A stretch of DNA of 64,000 nucleotides from Papilionanthe hookeriana x Papilionanthe teres (taxonomy: Eukaryota > Streptophyta > Magnoliopsida > Asparagales > Orchidaceae): NCBI GenBank assembly GCA_022702705.1, contig CM040424.1, forward strand, positions 141,471,665 through 141,535,664, written 5' to 3'. The translations under genes were made by a program, and so were the position numbers. The notes under the pieces are model-generated. The model was not told the origin of the DNA. It searched no databases and saw only the letters and a program-made list of their open reading frames with translations. Each line of letters starts with the position of its first letter. Within the stretch, counting starts at the first letter, position 1. Below are positions 35,667 through 47,245 of the stretch, one piece after another.

Positions 35667-37153
35667 ATGAAATTGTTGGAACAAATTCCAAATGTAACAA
35701 TCTACAAGATTCCCAGAAAAAAAAATGCTCTCGCCGATGCACTAGCCCGCCTTGCAAAGAAATTTTCCTGCTTGCAGGATAAATCAGTTGAAGTGTCAGT
35801 TCAAGGACGACAGGTCCTATCACAGCTCGACATGGATACAATACACAAATCAGAAAGAGCAGAAGAAACAATTGCAGCGGTGACAGAAAATACGGAAGAT
35901 TGGCGGCGACCATTAATAGATTACTTGCGGACAGAAACCCGCTCGACGATAAGTAATTAGCCCATCAAATCAAGAAAAGAACTCTGTCTTACGCATTAAT
36001 AAACAATACATTATACAGAAGGTCTTTTGATCAAATGTGGCTAAGATGCCTGAACGGGTCTGAGGCTCGTAAAATCGTTAAAGAAGTACATTCAGGACTT
36101 TGTGGCGCTCATCAGTCGGGTCTGAAAATGAAAATGAAGATTAAAAGACTAGGGTACTAATGACCCTCAATGATGACAGACTGTATGAAAGTTGTCAAAA
36201 GTTGTCACCAGTGCCAAGTGCACGGAGTGGTTCTACACCAACCTCCAAATGTGCTACATCCGAAGATCGCGTCGTGGCCATTTGAGTGTTGGGGCACAGA
36301 TATTGTGGGTCCGATAGAACCACCTTCTTCAAGAGGACATCGCTTCATTCTAGCAGCTATAGACTATTTTTCTAAATGGGCAGAAGCTATACCACTCAAA
36401 GAAGTGAAGGCACACCACGTGCTACAGTTTTTCAAGAACTAAGTCGTCTACCATTTTGGGGTACCGCTCAGAATCATTTCAGATAATGGGTCTGCATTCA
36501 AAAGTAAAATGATCAACAATTTTGTCAAAAGACATGAGATCGATTGGCGATACTCAACGATCTACTACCCAAGAGCAAACGGCTTGGCCGAGGATTTTAA
36601 TAAAACTCTCGTTCAAATTTTAAAGAAAACTTTGGATGACAACAAGAGAAATTGGCACGAGAAGTTGTTAGAAGCCTTATGGGCCTATAGGACGACTTTT
36701 AGGACTCCTACTCAGTCTACGCCTTATGGTTTAGTTTACGGGTCCGAGGCCGTCTTGCCCTTGGAAGTTCAGCTTCTGTCACTCTAAATTGCAGTTGCAG
36801 AAAAGATCATTACAGAAGAAAATGCCAGACTATGACTAGAAGAATTGGAAAGCTTGGAAGGGAAAAGATTTTCCACACAACAGAATTTGGAACTATATCA
36901 AGCCAAGATGATTCAGGCCCATGATAAACTGGTCCGTCCCAGGACATTCAAAGTCGGTGACTTAGTTCTTGTTCTCAGAAGACCTATTCTTGCACATCGC
37001 AAGATAGGTGGGAAATTTGAACCAACATGGGAAGGGCCGTTTGTGGTCGAGACAGTCTACTATGGAGGTTCCTACCAACTGGTGAATTGCCGTGGAGAAT
37101 GACCCATGCTTCCAATCAATGGACGGTATTTAAAGAAGTATTACACAACCTGA
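35667..37153 (+). pseudogene. Element C integrase
   Basis: The N-terminal zinc part is well kept (HSGLCGAHQSG, CHQCQVHG). Catalytic triad: D at 36299-36301 (GTDIVGPI), D at 36482-36484 (ISDNGSAF) and E at 36590-36592 (NGLAEDF), giving D-x35-E, all intact in contrast to element B. The C-terminal part reads LPLEVQLLSL, DLVLVLRRPILAH, FEPTWEGPFVVE and ends KKYYTT with TGA at 37151. Breaks: a frameshift near 35950, two adjacent stops near 36158-36166, TAA at 36440, and stops at about 36785, 36833 and 37100. No chromodomain. Confidence 0.85.
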
Positions 37154-37454
37154 TGTTTCGAAGGGTGGCCTCTAAAGTAGAATCTTATCCCTAGAAACAC
37201 GGGTGAAGTAATCACTTTGTGACTGGGTCTGAACCTAAAACAAAATAAAATAGATGATAAAAAAAAATCTCTCATCAACGAAAATGTTAAAAAGAAAATA
37301 TGGGAAATCATAATAATAAAATGTCTTTTTTTCCTCTTAAATCCATTCATTCCTGATATTTCCTCATCCTTTCCTACTTCCTTTAAATTTAAAAGAAGTG
37401 AATAAGAATTTTTAAGTGTTTTTCTTATTGTTCTTGTTCTTAGTACAGCCCCTG

Positions 37455-37477
37455 ATCGTTTCCTTGTTTTTTCGCAG
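37455..37477 (+). promoter_or_regulatory. Candidate 3' splice acceptor before element C's AlkB ORF
   Basis: A pyrimidine-rich stretch, TTTCCTTGTTTTTTCGCAG, with AG at 37476-37477, then GGAAATG. Same arrangement as at 20651-20668 in element B. It supports expression from a spliced RNA; no donor has been assigned. Confidence 0.5.
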
Positions 37478-37481
37478 GGAA

Positions 37482-38968
37482 ATGTCGAACGGGCGGTTGG
37501 TTCTAAACTTTAGAAATGGCATGAGTCTAGCACTTGATGAAAAGAGGGTGAGGGATGGAGCAGTGATAGAGATTGACTCAAACTTCACACCAGTCGGCTT
37601 ACAATATGAAGAAAATGATTGGATCCCAGTTGATCGAGAAGAACTTCACAGTCAGACAGTGATGAAAATGGGTTGCCCGAGCCACCAATCCAGCAATAAG
37701 AAAAGAAAAGCAAACTCCACACATGCAACCGGAGAAGATAGGAAAATTATGTCCGTAGTTGCCACAACAGAGGGTAGGCTTGTCAGCGCCGCACCCGTAG
37801 AAATTCAAGGGGTAAGGAGAGCTACTCTCACTATTACCCAGCGAAGAAATAAGAATCGTCGCATTCGCAAAATGCTAACCAAGTTAGCAGAAGATCAATA
37901 TGAACAGGCAGTGGATGCTGTTAATACAAATGCTCCAAGGAAACCAGTTCGTCAGGAACCAGAAAGAAGAAAGTCAATTCCAAGAAGGTCAGAACAAATA
38001 AAAGAAATACCAAGGAAAGCAGAAATAGAGTCGGTACCTCGACGCCGAGCATATATACCGGATCCGAAGAGTCTTGTTGCGAAAGCAACCCGGAGGATGT
38101 CCCTATGGAGACTATCCCCTAGGAGCTGAGACATGTGGAAGAACGTGCTGGGGTTGAGCCATACATCTCGCAGTATGTTACTAGACACCGAGGACTTCAG
38201 ATAATCCTGGAATATGAGCTGGAGAAAATGCAATTAGTTGAGAAGGAAACCTTTGAATACTTTGAAAGAATTGGAAACAAGAGGGTCAACATCTTGGAAG
38301 GCCTCGAGCTACATACAGATATTTTCTCGGATTATGAGCAACAACAAATTGTAGATTGCATCCTTAAATTACAGAAAATGGGTCGAGCTGGCCGCCTGAG
38401 AGAAAAGACATATTCAGAACCCCGAAGATGGATGCCAGGGAAGGGAAGAGTTACAATCCAATGCGGATGTTGTTACAACTTTGCCATAGACAGAAAAGGG
38501 AATCCACCAGGGATACTTTGTCGCAGTGAGGTGGATCCAATGCTAAGAGTCATCAAGAGAATGGTGAAAAAGATGATAACATGGAGGGTACTTCCTGCAG
38601 ATTGCATACCCAACAGCTGCATTATCAACATCTACAAGGAAGGCGACTGCATACCTCCACATATAGACCATCATGACTTTGTTAGACCCTTCTGCACGGT
38701 GTCATTCCTCAGCTAGTGCAACATCATGTTCGGATCTAACCTTCGGATTGCAGGCCCCGGTGAGTTCCGAGGGCCGGTGGAGATACCACTACCGGTAGGT
38801 TCTGTCCTGGTGTTAAAAGGAAACAGAGCAGACATTGCGAAGCATTGCATTCCAGGAGTGCCTGTGGAGCGGATCTCAGTTACTTTTACAAGAATGGACG
38901 ACAGAAAAATGCCTTACCACTTTCAAACAGATCCAGAATTGGAGAGTCTCCGGCCCTACGAGCTGTGA
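37482..38968 (+). pseudogene. Element C accessory ORF: N-terminal module plus ALKBH9-like AlkB dioxygenase domain
   Basis: About 495 codons. Frame 1 (37482 to about 38070) holds MSNGRLVLNFRNGMSLALD and a basic RRNKNRRIRKM region (possible RNA binding or nuclear signal), then an Arg/Glu/Pro-rich linker. After a frameshift near 38070 and a TAG at 38120, the AlkB domain runs about 38270-38960. Landmarks recalled from plant ALKBH9 proteins: NILEGLELHTDIFS, a GKGRVTIQCGCCYNFA block, GNPPGI, DCIPPHIDHHDF, RPFCTVSFLS, then PLPVGSVLVLKGN, AKHCIPGVP and RISVTF. Fe ligands H (38660-38662), D (38666-38668) and H (38843-38845) are present. The second Arg of the RxxxxxR motif is Thr. A TAG at 38714 interrupts the domain. 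ALKBH9B removes m6A from RNA; the same activity here is inference. Confidence 0.85.
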
Positions 38969-39724
38969 GTTACACGGGAAATAGCACACCTCCAATGCAC
39001 ATCCACACGACATTCCTGCTAAGGGTGGCTTGGAAGGTGATGTTATTACCCACGTTTCTTACTATTCAGACATGGATTTTTTGACAGACGCTTTTGGATG
39101 GATCAACAAGAATCTTACACAATCCGTTTTGGATTTACATGGGTTGTATGAGACATAAAATTTCTGAGGAAAATGTCATCATGACTAGATCAAGTTGCAT
39201 GATGTACTTTCAGTAAATTGGAATGAAAATGACTACGTCATATTTTGCCTTCACCTCTTTTTTGTGCAAATTAACTGTGAAACACCATTAGAGTTAAATG
39301 AACTTTGAACGAAGAACAGAAAAGAAAATAAATGAGAATTTTTCTTAAAAAATCTGAATATTAAAAATGAACTTCAAATTCACATGAACACTAAATAAAC
39401 AACAAAAATAAAAAAATGTGATCGTTAAAGGACAAACAAAACGATTCTAAATCTCAAATTGAATTCCTATCTGAATCCTCTGATTCGAACCTTTCAGTTC
39501 TTGTCTCAATCAAAATCTGTTTAAAACTCTTTTGAAATTTGAATATTTTCCTCGACTTATTGCTAAGTTAAGTCTTTTCAGCTTGGTTCACTTATCAGCT
39601 CATTTCAGTTCTCTTTCTTCTGTGTCTTAGAGGATCGACTAGTTCTATTGACAAGGAGCCACGAACTTTGTTCGATTTGGTTCTGATGGCATGAGACTGG
39701 GTCCCTCTTCATACAGATAAATCT
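38969..39724 (+). other. Element C spacer after the AlkB ORF
   Basis: Non-coding sequence between the accessory ORF and the tandem array. I see no ORF or RNA structure that I can support. Text becomes AT-rich after 39300. Confidence 0.5.
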
Positions 39725-41725
39725 TCGAGGCTAGAGCCTAACTTCTAGTCCTCTTTCAAACTTCCGAGACTGGTACCTAAATTCCAGTTCTCTTCCTTCG
39801 AGGTCGGTACCTAAATTCTGACTCTCATTCGACATCGATACCTAAATTTCGATTCTCTTTCGAATTGATACCTAAATTTCAATTCTAAATTCTGAGACTG
39901 ATACCTAAATTCCAGTTCTCTTCCTTCGAGGTCAGTACCTAAATTCCGACTCTCTTTCGAGATCGATAACTAAATTTCGATTCTCTTTCGAATTGATACC
40001 TAAATTTCAAATCTAAATTCCCAAGACTAGTACCTAAATTCCAGTTCTCATTTCGAGGCCGGTACCTAAATTCCGACTCTCTTTTCGAGATCGATACCTA
40101 AATTTTGATTCTCTTTCGAATTGATACCCAAATTTCAATTCAAAATTCTGAGACTGGTACCTAAATTCCAGTTCTCTTCCTTCGAGGTCGATACCTAAAT
40201 TTCGACTCTCATTCGAGATCGATACTTAAATTTCGATTCTCTGTCGAATTGATACCTAAATTTCAATTCTAAATTTCCGAGACTGGTACCTAAATTCCAG
40301 TTCTCTCCTTTCGAGGTCGGTACCTAAATTCCGACTCTCATCCGAGATCGATACTTAAATTTCGATTCTCTTTCGAATTGATACCTAAATTTCAATTCTA
40401 AATTTCCAAGACTGGTACCTAAATTCCAGTTCTCTTCCTTCGAGGTCGGTACCTAAATTCCGACTCTCATTCGAGATCGATACCTAAATTTCGATTCTCT
40501 TTCAAATTGATACCTAAACTTCAATTCTAAATTTCCGAGATTGGTAGCTAAATTCCAGTTCTCTTCTTTCGAGGTCAGCACCTAAATTTCGACTCTCTTT
40601 TCGAGATCGATACCTAAATTTCCATTCTCTTTCGAATTGATACTTAAATTTCAATTCTAAACTCTCGAGACTGGTACCTAAATTCCAGTTCTCATTCTGG
40701 GATCAGTACCTAAATTCTGATTCCCATCTTTCGAGATCGATACCTAAATTTCGATTCTCTTTCGAATTGATACCTAAATTTCAATTCTAAATTTTTGAGA
40801 CTGGTTCCTAAATTCTAGTTCTCTTCCTTCGAGGTCGGTACCTAAATTCCGACTCTCATTCGAGATTGATACCTAAATTTCAATTCTAAATTCCGAGATT
40901 GGTACCTAAATTCCAGTTCTCTTCCTTCGAGGTCGGTACCTAAATTCTGACTCTCATCCGAGATCGATACTTAAATTTCGATTCTCTTTCAGGTTTGATA
41001 CTTAAATTTCAAATCTCAAACTCTCAAGATCAGTACCTAAATTCTGATTCTCATCCTTTGTGAGATCGGTACCTAAATTCTGACTCTCATCTGAGATCGA
41101 TACTTAAATTTCGATTCTCTTTCAGGTTTGATACTTAAATTTCAAATCTCACACTCTCGAGATCAGTACCTAAATTCTGATTCTCATCCTTTGTGAGGTC
41201 GGTACCTAAATTCCGACTCTCATCCGAGATCAATACTTAAATTTCGATTCTCTTTCAGGTTTGATACTTACATTTCAAATCTCACACTCTCGAGATCAGT
41301 ACCTAAATTCTTATTCTCATCCTCTGTGAGGTCGGTACCTAAATTCCGACTCTCATCCGAGATCGATACTTAAATTTCGATTCTCTTTCAGGTTTGATAC
41401 TAAAATTTCAAATCTCACACTCTCGAGATCAGTACCTAAATTCTGATTCTCATCCTTTGTGAGGTCGGTACCTAAATTCCAACTCTCATCCGAGAGCGAT
41501 ACTTAAATTTCGATTCTCTTTCAGGTTTGATACTTAAATTTCTAATCTCACACTCTCGAGATCAGTACCTAAATTCTGATTCTCATCCTTTGTGAGGTCG
41601 GTACCTAAATTCTGACTCTCATTTCGAGATCAGTACCTAAATTCTGACTCTCATCCTTTTCAAATGATACTTAAACTCTAATTCTCACTCCGAGGCTGGT
41701 ACCTAAATTCCAGTTCTCTTCGCAA
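39725..41725 (+). repeat. Higher-order tandem repeat array in element C 3' region
   Basis: About 2.0 kb of monomers of ~31-33 bp, consensus near GAGGTCGGTACCTAAATTCC plus GACTCTCATTC, most containing TACCTAAATTC or its TACTTAAATTT variant. Monomers come in fours. In the first half the four-monomer unit is ~128 bp (ACTGGTACC-type starts at 39769, 39897, 40026 and 40153). From 41028 a different four-monomer unit repeats every 133 bp (GATCAGTACC at 41028, 41161, 41294, 41427 and 41560). Tandem arrays between coding region and 3' LTR are known in Tat elements and are thought to seed plant satellites. Confidence 0.95.
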
Positions 41726-42082
41726 ATCCCGAGGTTGAAATCCAGGTTTCAATTCTCATTTCAAATCCAAATTTCAAATTCAAAATTTCCTTAAACCATT
41801 TTTTTTAAATTAAACTTCAATCGAAATCCAAACTCACACATTGAAACTTGAAATTTAAAAGTAAAATGAAATCTAAAATCTAATCTCTCCAGATCTTGTG
41901 ATTTGGAGTTCACCTCCTTTTCCATTCCCCAGTGAGAGTTCAGGGATCTCCAGTCTTGAAAATGTACCCGATACTCCCCAGCGAAAATTCTTCTACTTCG
42001 TCCTAATTTTGTCACTTGGAAATCTGTGTTGATTTTGTTGATCACTTCGGTCAATGCCAATACGCGCAGTGTGCTTAGTTAG
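41726..42082 (+). other. Element C pre-LTR spacer
   Basis: Non-coding sequence after the array. It contains 'cttcggtcaatgccaatacgcg' (about 42045-42066), which matches 'tttcggtcaacgccaatatgtg' in element B (about 51207-51230) shortly before B's 3' LTR, so B and C are homologous here. In B this is followed by a purine-rich stretch and TGTTGACC; in C that part is lost. Confidence 0.6.
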
Positions 42083-42114
42083 CACTTGGACATCTGTGTT
42101 GATTTTTGTTGATC
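42083..42114 (+). repeat. Filler duplication replacing the polypurine tract and LTR start of element C
   Basis: 32 bp beginning CACTTGGACATCTGTGTTGA that repeats 42013-42043 with two differences. It joins directly to the LTR at the equivalent of position 71. The polypurine tract and the first ~70 bp of the 3' LTR (as judged from the 5' LTR) are absent. A short copy of nearby sequence at a deletion junction is typical of end-joining repair with templated filler. Confidence 0.75.
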
Positions 42115-44410
42115 CTTTGACTAATCTTAGAGGACTAGAAGTGGAACCAACCCTTTAGAAGTTCAAACACCTCTTGACTCCCTGCAAACCCCACAAGCTT
42201 GATTGTAGACCCCTAATCACCTAGAGGGTTGAAATCAAATGTGGAGGTTTAAAGGATGAGTTCCCTATAGGACTTCTTGGCCTTAGGGATACCCTGGGTG
42301 GCCTGGCCTGGTGAGGGTTGAATTGCACATACACTACACTCTCACACACATTCCAAGTCCTAAAACCACACTCTCACCCAACTTGACTTCCTGACTCATG
42401 TAGGTAATTCACATGGATGGTCCTTAACCCCTAAGCCCCTGGCTAAGAGGGTTAGGAACAACATAGTGAGTGCCTCAAATGAGTCCTCTCATGGCTCATA
42501 TGGACTTAATATGGCTTCATGGCTCAACCAAAATGATTCTATTTTACTCAAATTTGATCAATCTTCATTTTTCCAAAATTTTAATTTTTTGACCCCCTGA
42601 GCCCTACACCTACTAAACCTACCAAAAGCCCTTGAAACTACCCAAAATTTACAAAATTACCTAAATTACCCAAAATTCCTCAAAATCAATCCTAAACATT
42701 TCCCCCACTCAAATTGATCATCCATAGCCAAAAATACCAAAAATTCCAAAAGTACCCCCCAATACCCTCCAAATACCCAAAATGCCCTTCTTAGCCCAGA
42801 AATCCAAAAATTCAGAAAATTCCCAAAAAATTCCAGAAAATCCCAAATATTTTTAATTTAATTTTGTTCAACTACACCATGGGCTAATTTTGCCAATTTA
42901 CCTCACTTTTACCAAAACCCCCAATTTGGCCCATTTTAAACCCAAGTGAACCCAATGTTAAACCAAACCACCCCAATTGATTTCAATTTTGGTCTAATTC
43001 AATTCTAAACTTCAAATCAATATCCCCAAAATTAATTTGGACTAAATATAACTCCAATTTGATTGACATTTTGGCCCAATTCCAATTTGAAGCCTAAAGG
43101 CACAATTTTGGCCCAAGACCTAAACCTAACCCAAACCAACCCAATTCAACCCCAATTGGCCCTAAACCTTTTCTAAAACCTTCCTAACATCCCCATAAAC
43201 AAAAAAATAACTTGATTTGCCCAAAATTTGAACCTAAACTCCACCCAAACCTAACCCAAAACCAAACTCCCTTAAATTGACCTAAGCCCAAACCTAACCC
43301 AAATGAGCCCAAATCCCAAAATCAAAGCCCAACCAAAGTTGAAAACTCTTTGTAACACTCCCATGAACATTTCTCAACATTAATTTTACATCAAATCCAA
43401 CTTTAACCCAACCTTAACTCAAGTTAGCCCAATTGGATCCATTTTGACCATAACCAAAAAAGACCCAATTCAACTCTAAATCACTTCAAATTGATTCCAA
43501 ATCATTCATGAAACATTCCTAAGTTAAATTCAACACTTATTGGACCCAATCCTTTGCAAAATTTTCATCCTAAAATTTGTTTTGAAATCTAAAAGCCCAC
43601 TCCCTAAACCATCTTGAAAGCCCATCCAAAGTGAAATCCAAAAGCCCAAACCCATTCCAAAGGCCACATGAAAATTCCTTCTCATAATCCCTTTAATTGG
43701 AATCAATTTCTAAGTTCCAAATCAATAATCAAATCAACCTAAATCAAGCACCATCTAAATTTTTCACTAAATTGCCAAAATCTCCAAATTCCTTTTTCAT
43801 ATAAATGAATCTACTTTTCCTAAGCCAAGGATGAGCCAAATGGAGCCACATGCAAGCCATGGACAAGCCACATGAAGCCATGGGGGGTTTGACTTGTCAC
43901 CAAGCCATTAATGTCAAGAAGAGGGAGTCCTTTCCTAAGCCTTCCTTAAGCCATTTTAACCTCTTTAATGCAACACCATGACCCAAAATTAACTTAAACT
44001 ATTTTGATGGGGACTTCACCACTCCATGGCAGTGACCCAATCGATCCACTGGCCCAAAATCAAACCATGGGGAGGTGAACCAAGCCCAAATACATGGGTT
44101 GACACATGTGAACCCAAAATCACTCTTCTCCCTTTACCACTTAAATCTAACCCTTTACACGTGGCATTGGATAATTGCTTGCACAAACCTCCAGCACTGG
44201 TCCTCCTGACCTTAAGGGTGACCTGACCCTGGCCGGCCAGCCACCACAGCCGCCGGAAACCACCGGGCTGAGAGCACCCATGTGAGCCAATTTTTGAATT
44301 TCTCCTTGCTAAGTTGTCCCGACCCGATTGATCACCATGGTCGTTCTTCCCTTGCCCCGAGCGACTGATCCCGACCTCCGATCGCCCTCGGGAAGCCCTC
44401 CAGCCATGCC

Positions 44411-44418
44411 TATTTAAA
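44411..44418 (+). promoter_or_regulatory. Candidate TATA box in element C 3' LTR
   Basis: TATTTAAA with the same flanks as in the other three copies. In a 3' LTR it could fire into downstream sequence, here element B's ORF and LTR. Confidence 0.35.
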
Positions 44419-46984
44419 CACCACCTCCTCTCGGCCAAAGAAGGAGTTGAACAAAAACCATGCCAAAACTCTGCCAAAATCATTCCAGACCCCTCTCCAG
44501 ACATAGAGCAGTTGATCCCCAGTGTTACTTTGCCCTAATCCCCATTAACACAGCTTAATTTCTGAGTTGAAAATCCACCCAAAAAATAGGACACTTCACC
44601 ACAGTGAGCCAATCTCCAAATTCATTGGTCCTACACCTTCACCAGACTAAGAGGAGAAGTTCCCCAGCAAAAGCCCCCTCACCAGGCCAGCCATTTCTTC
44701 CAGCCTCCAAGCATTGTGATCGGCCTTGGTCACTTTCATACCTAGACAATTCCCTAGAGCCAGAGACTTCATCTGGAGCTTGCCTGGACTCAATCGAAGG
44801 TGACACAACTCTCAGATCGAAGCTTCATTTCTCTTAGCAAAGGTATGAACTCACTCTTCCTCCCGAGCTTCCAGTGATTCTCCAATTTTTTTGAGTTAAT
44901 TTCATAGCCTATAAACTGTATAGATGTGTTCGTCTCTTCAAGACGAATCCATAGAGCATAAGAACACTAAAATCCATTGAGAATCGAGTGAGATCTTAGG
45001 GTTTTAGTGTGGACGGTCACGGGTGCACACTAGTCGTAGATGATGACCGGGAGCCGTTGGATCGCGCGTGTATCGAGCGGACGGTTCAGATTGCACCAGA
45101 CTAGGGAATGTTACGTGAACCGTGGGCCCCGAACCGTTGAGTCGGATGGCTGCGTCGAATGGGAATGCGCCGCGTGGGCTTTCAGAGCTGTCGATGTTGC
45201 ACCGGCGCCGGGTGGATAAGTAGATAAATAGGGTATTTTTGAATTATTTAAATGCCCAGAACTTCAAAAATCCATATTTTACATTGAAGAATCACAAAAA
45301 TAAAAAAAAAATACCGTCTTGCTCAGTGAACAAAAGAGAATAATGTGGAAAAGAATTCAAATTAATTGGATGAGTATTTTATTTTTAATAATTTATTTAC
45401 TATTTTAAGTATTTTGATTCTTCATTTGCATGGACATTTCAACATGACATGAGACCATAAAGCTTTTAAAGCCTCTGATCTTGGGAACATTCCCTAAATT
45501 TTTCAAGGTCAAAGGCCATCTCTGTGAAAAGTTATTGAATTTTCAATTTCAAGTCACTGTTTCAGGTATTTTAATTCCAATAATTAGCATGTTATGAAAT
45601 AAATTCTAGGAAAATTTATTGATGTTCCTTAGGACCAGAGGACCCTATGAAAAATATATTTTGAGCTAATTCATTCATAATAACTTTAATTGGCCTAAAC
45701 CCCTAAAACTGAATTTGAATTAATTAGGGTTAACCACCCATCAAATTGACTTGAAAATAATTCTCCATTACTCTTTAGGGTCAAAGGAACCTTACATAAA
45801 ATTTTGAAATAAATTGGATTTGATTAACCCCATCAAATGAATTAATTAAGCCTCATAAGCAAAATGGAAATTTAAAAATTTATAACTCTAAAAATACTTT
45901 TCAAAAATTCATAAAAATAGTTTTGGGGCATCTCTGATGTCAGGGGAGTTCAGGAAAATTAAAATTGAAATTTTCTAAAAAAGTTGATTTTTCACAATAT
46001 TTTAATATTTTAATAATTAAAAAATAATAAAAATCATAAAAATATTAAAAATCATAAAAATGTCACATTTTGATTCCTAATCACTTAGGAACAAACCAAA
46101 TATTTTTCCTAAGTCCCGAGGGTAAGATATTGAATTTTAAAGGCTTAATGTAATTTTTAATATTAAAAAATGAGTTTTTAATCTTTTTCACTAAAATAAT
46201 TCCAATAAATCAAAGAAAAATCAGAAAATTATAAAATTTATTTCTTTGAACTTCTTGAGATCAGAGAGATTGAAGAAAAAATATAAAATCTATTTTTTCA
46301 ACTTTAATTTTATTTTATAATTAATTAATACTCTAAAACTCAAAATAATTATAATAAATAAAATACAATTTAAAAAATCGCCAAAATTGGTCCAAGTAGT
46401 CCTCTAGTCATTAGGAACATCTCATAATTTTATTAAGGATAGAAACCTTTCCTTGGTCATGTTGTTGAATTTTCTTTGAAAACCCCTATTTTCTACTAAA
46501 AATAATTATATAAATAAATTAAATTAAGAAAAATTACATTTTCTCCTCTAATGTCTTAATTGACATATGAGTGAGGTGACATAAAAATTTTAAATTCATT
46601 TGAGCTCAATTTAGTGAGTTATGAAATAAATAAGTCTAAAAGGGCATCAAGGTAATTTAAAAATTTTAACCCTTAATTAAAACTTTAGGTTTAATCAAAA
46701 TGGGGGGGGGGGGGGTAAAATATTTTATTTTAATTTTCTCTTCCATGATTGAAACTTAGGAAAATTAAAAGGTATAAACCCACTAAACAATTTGAAAATA
46801 TCAGAAATGAAACTTTAATTAATTAAATAATTTAAATTTTAGAAAGAATATATTTAAATTTGGATCATGAAAATAGGGATATTATTAAGAGGATATTTAT
46901 TCTTTAATTTAAAAATCCCTAAATAAGTCACTTTAACAATACTTATTTCTTAATAAAAATTAAAATAATAATCCATATTGATAA

Positions 46985-47245
46985 TTAAAATTAACAATTA
47001 AAACTAAAATTAAAACTAAATTAAATGAAATTAAAATTAAACTAAAATTAAATTAAAATTAAATTAAATTAAATTAAATTAAATTAAATTAAATTAAGTT
47101 AAAATTAAATTAAATTAAAATTAAATTGAATTAAAAATTAAATAAATTTAAATTAAATTAAAATTAAAAAATTAAATTAAAATTAAATTAAAATTAAATT
47201 AAAATTAAATTAAATTAAAATTAAATTAAAATCAAATTGAATTAA
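46985..47245 (+). repeat. (TTAAA)n-like AT tract, element C 3' LTR
   Basis: Irregular TTAAA/TTAAAA array; partner of the tract at 25890-26150. Confidence 0.8.

Noticed and set aside
37482..38968. AlkB domain of plant RNA virus origin
   Set aside because: The blocks around the Fe ligands and the PLPVGSVLVL strand look like plant ALKBH9 as I remember it. A tree is still needed, but host capture is the better reading.
39725..41725. CRISPR-like array
   Set aside because: Monomers are contiguous with no unique spacers, inside a plant retrotransposon; it is a tandem satellite.
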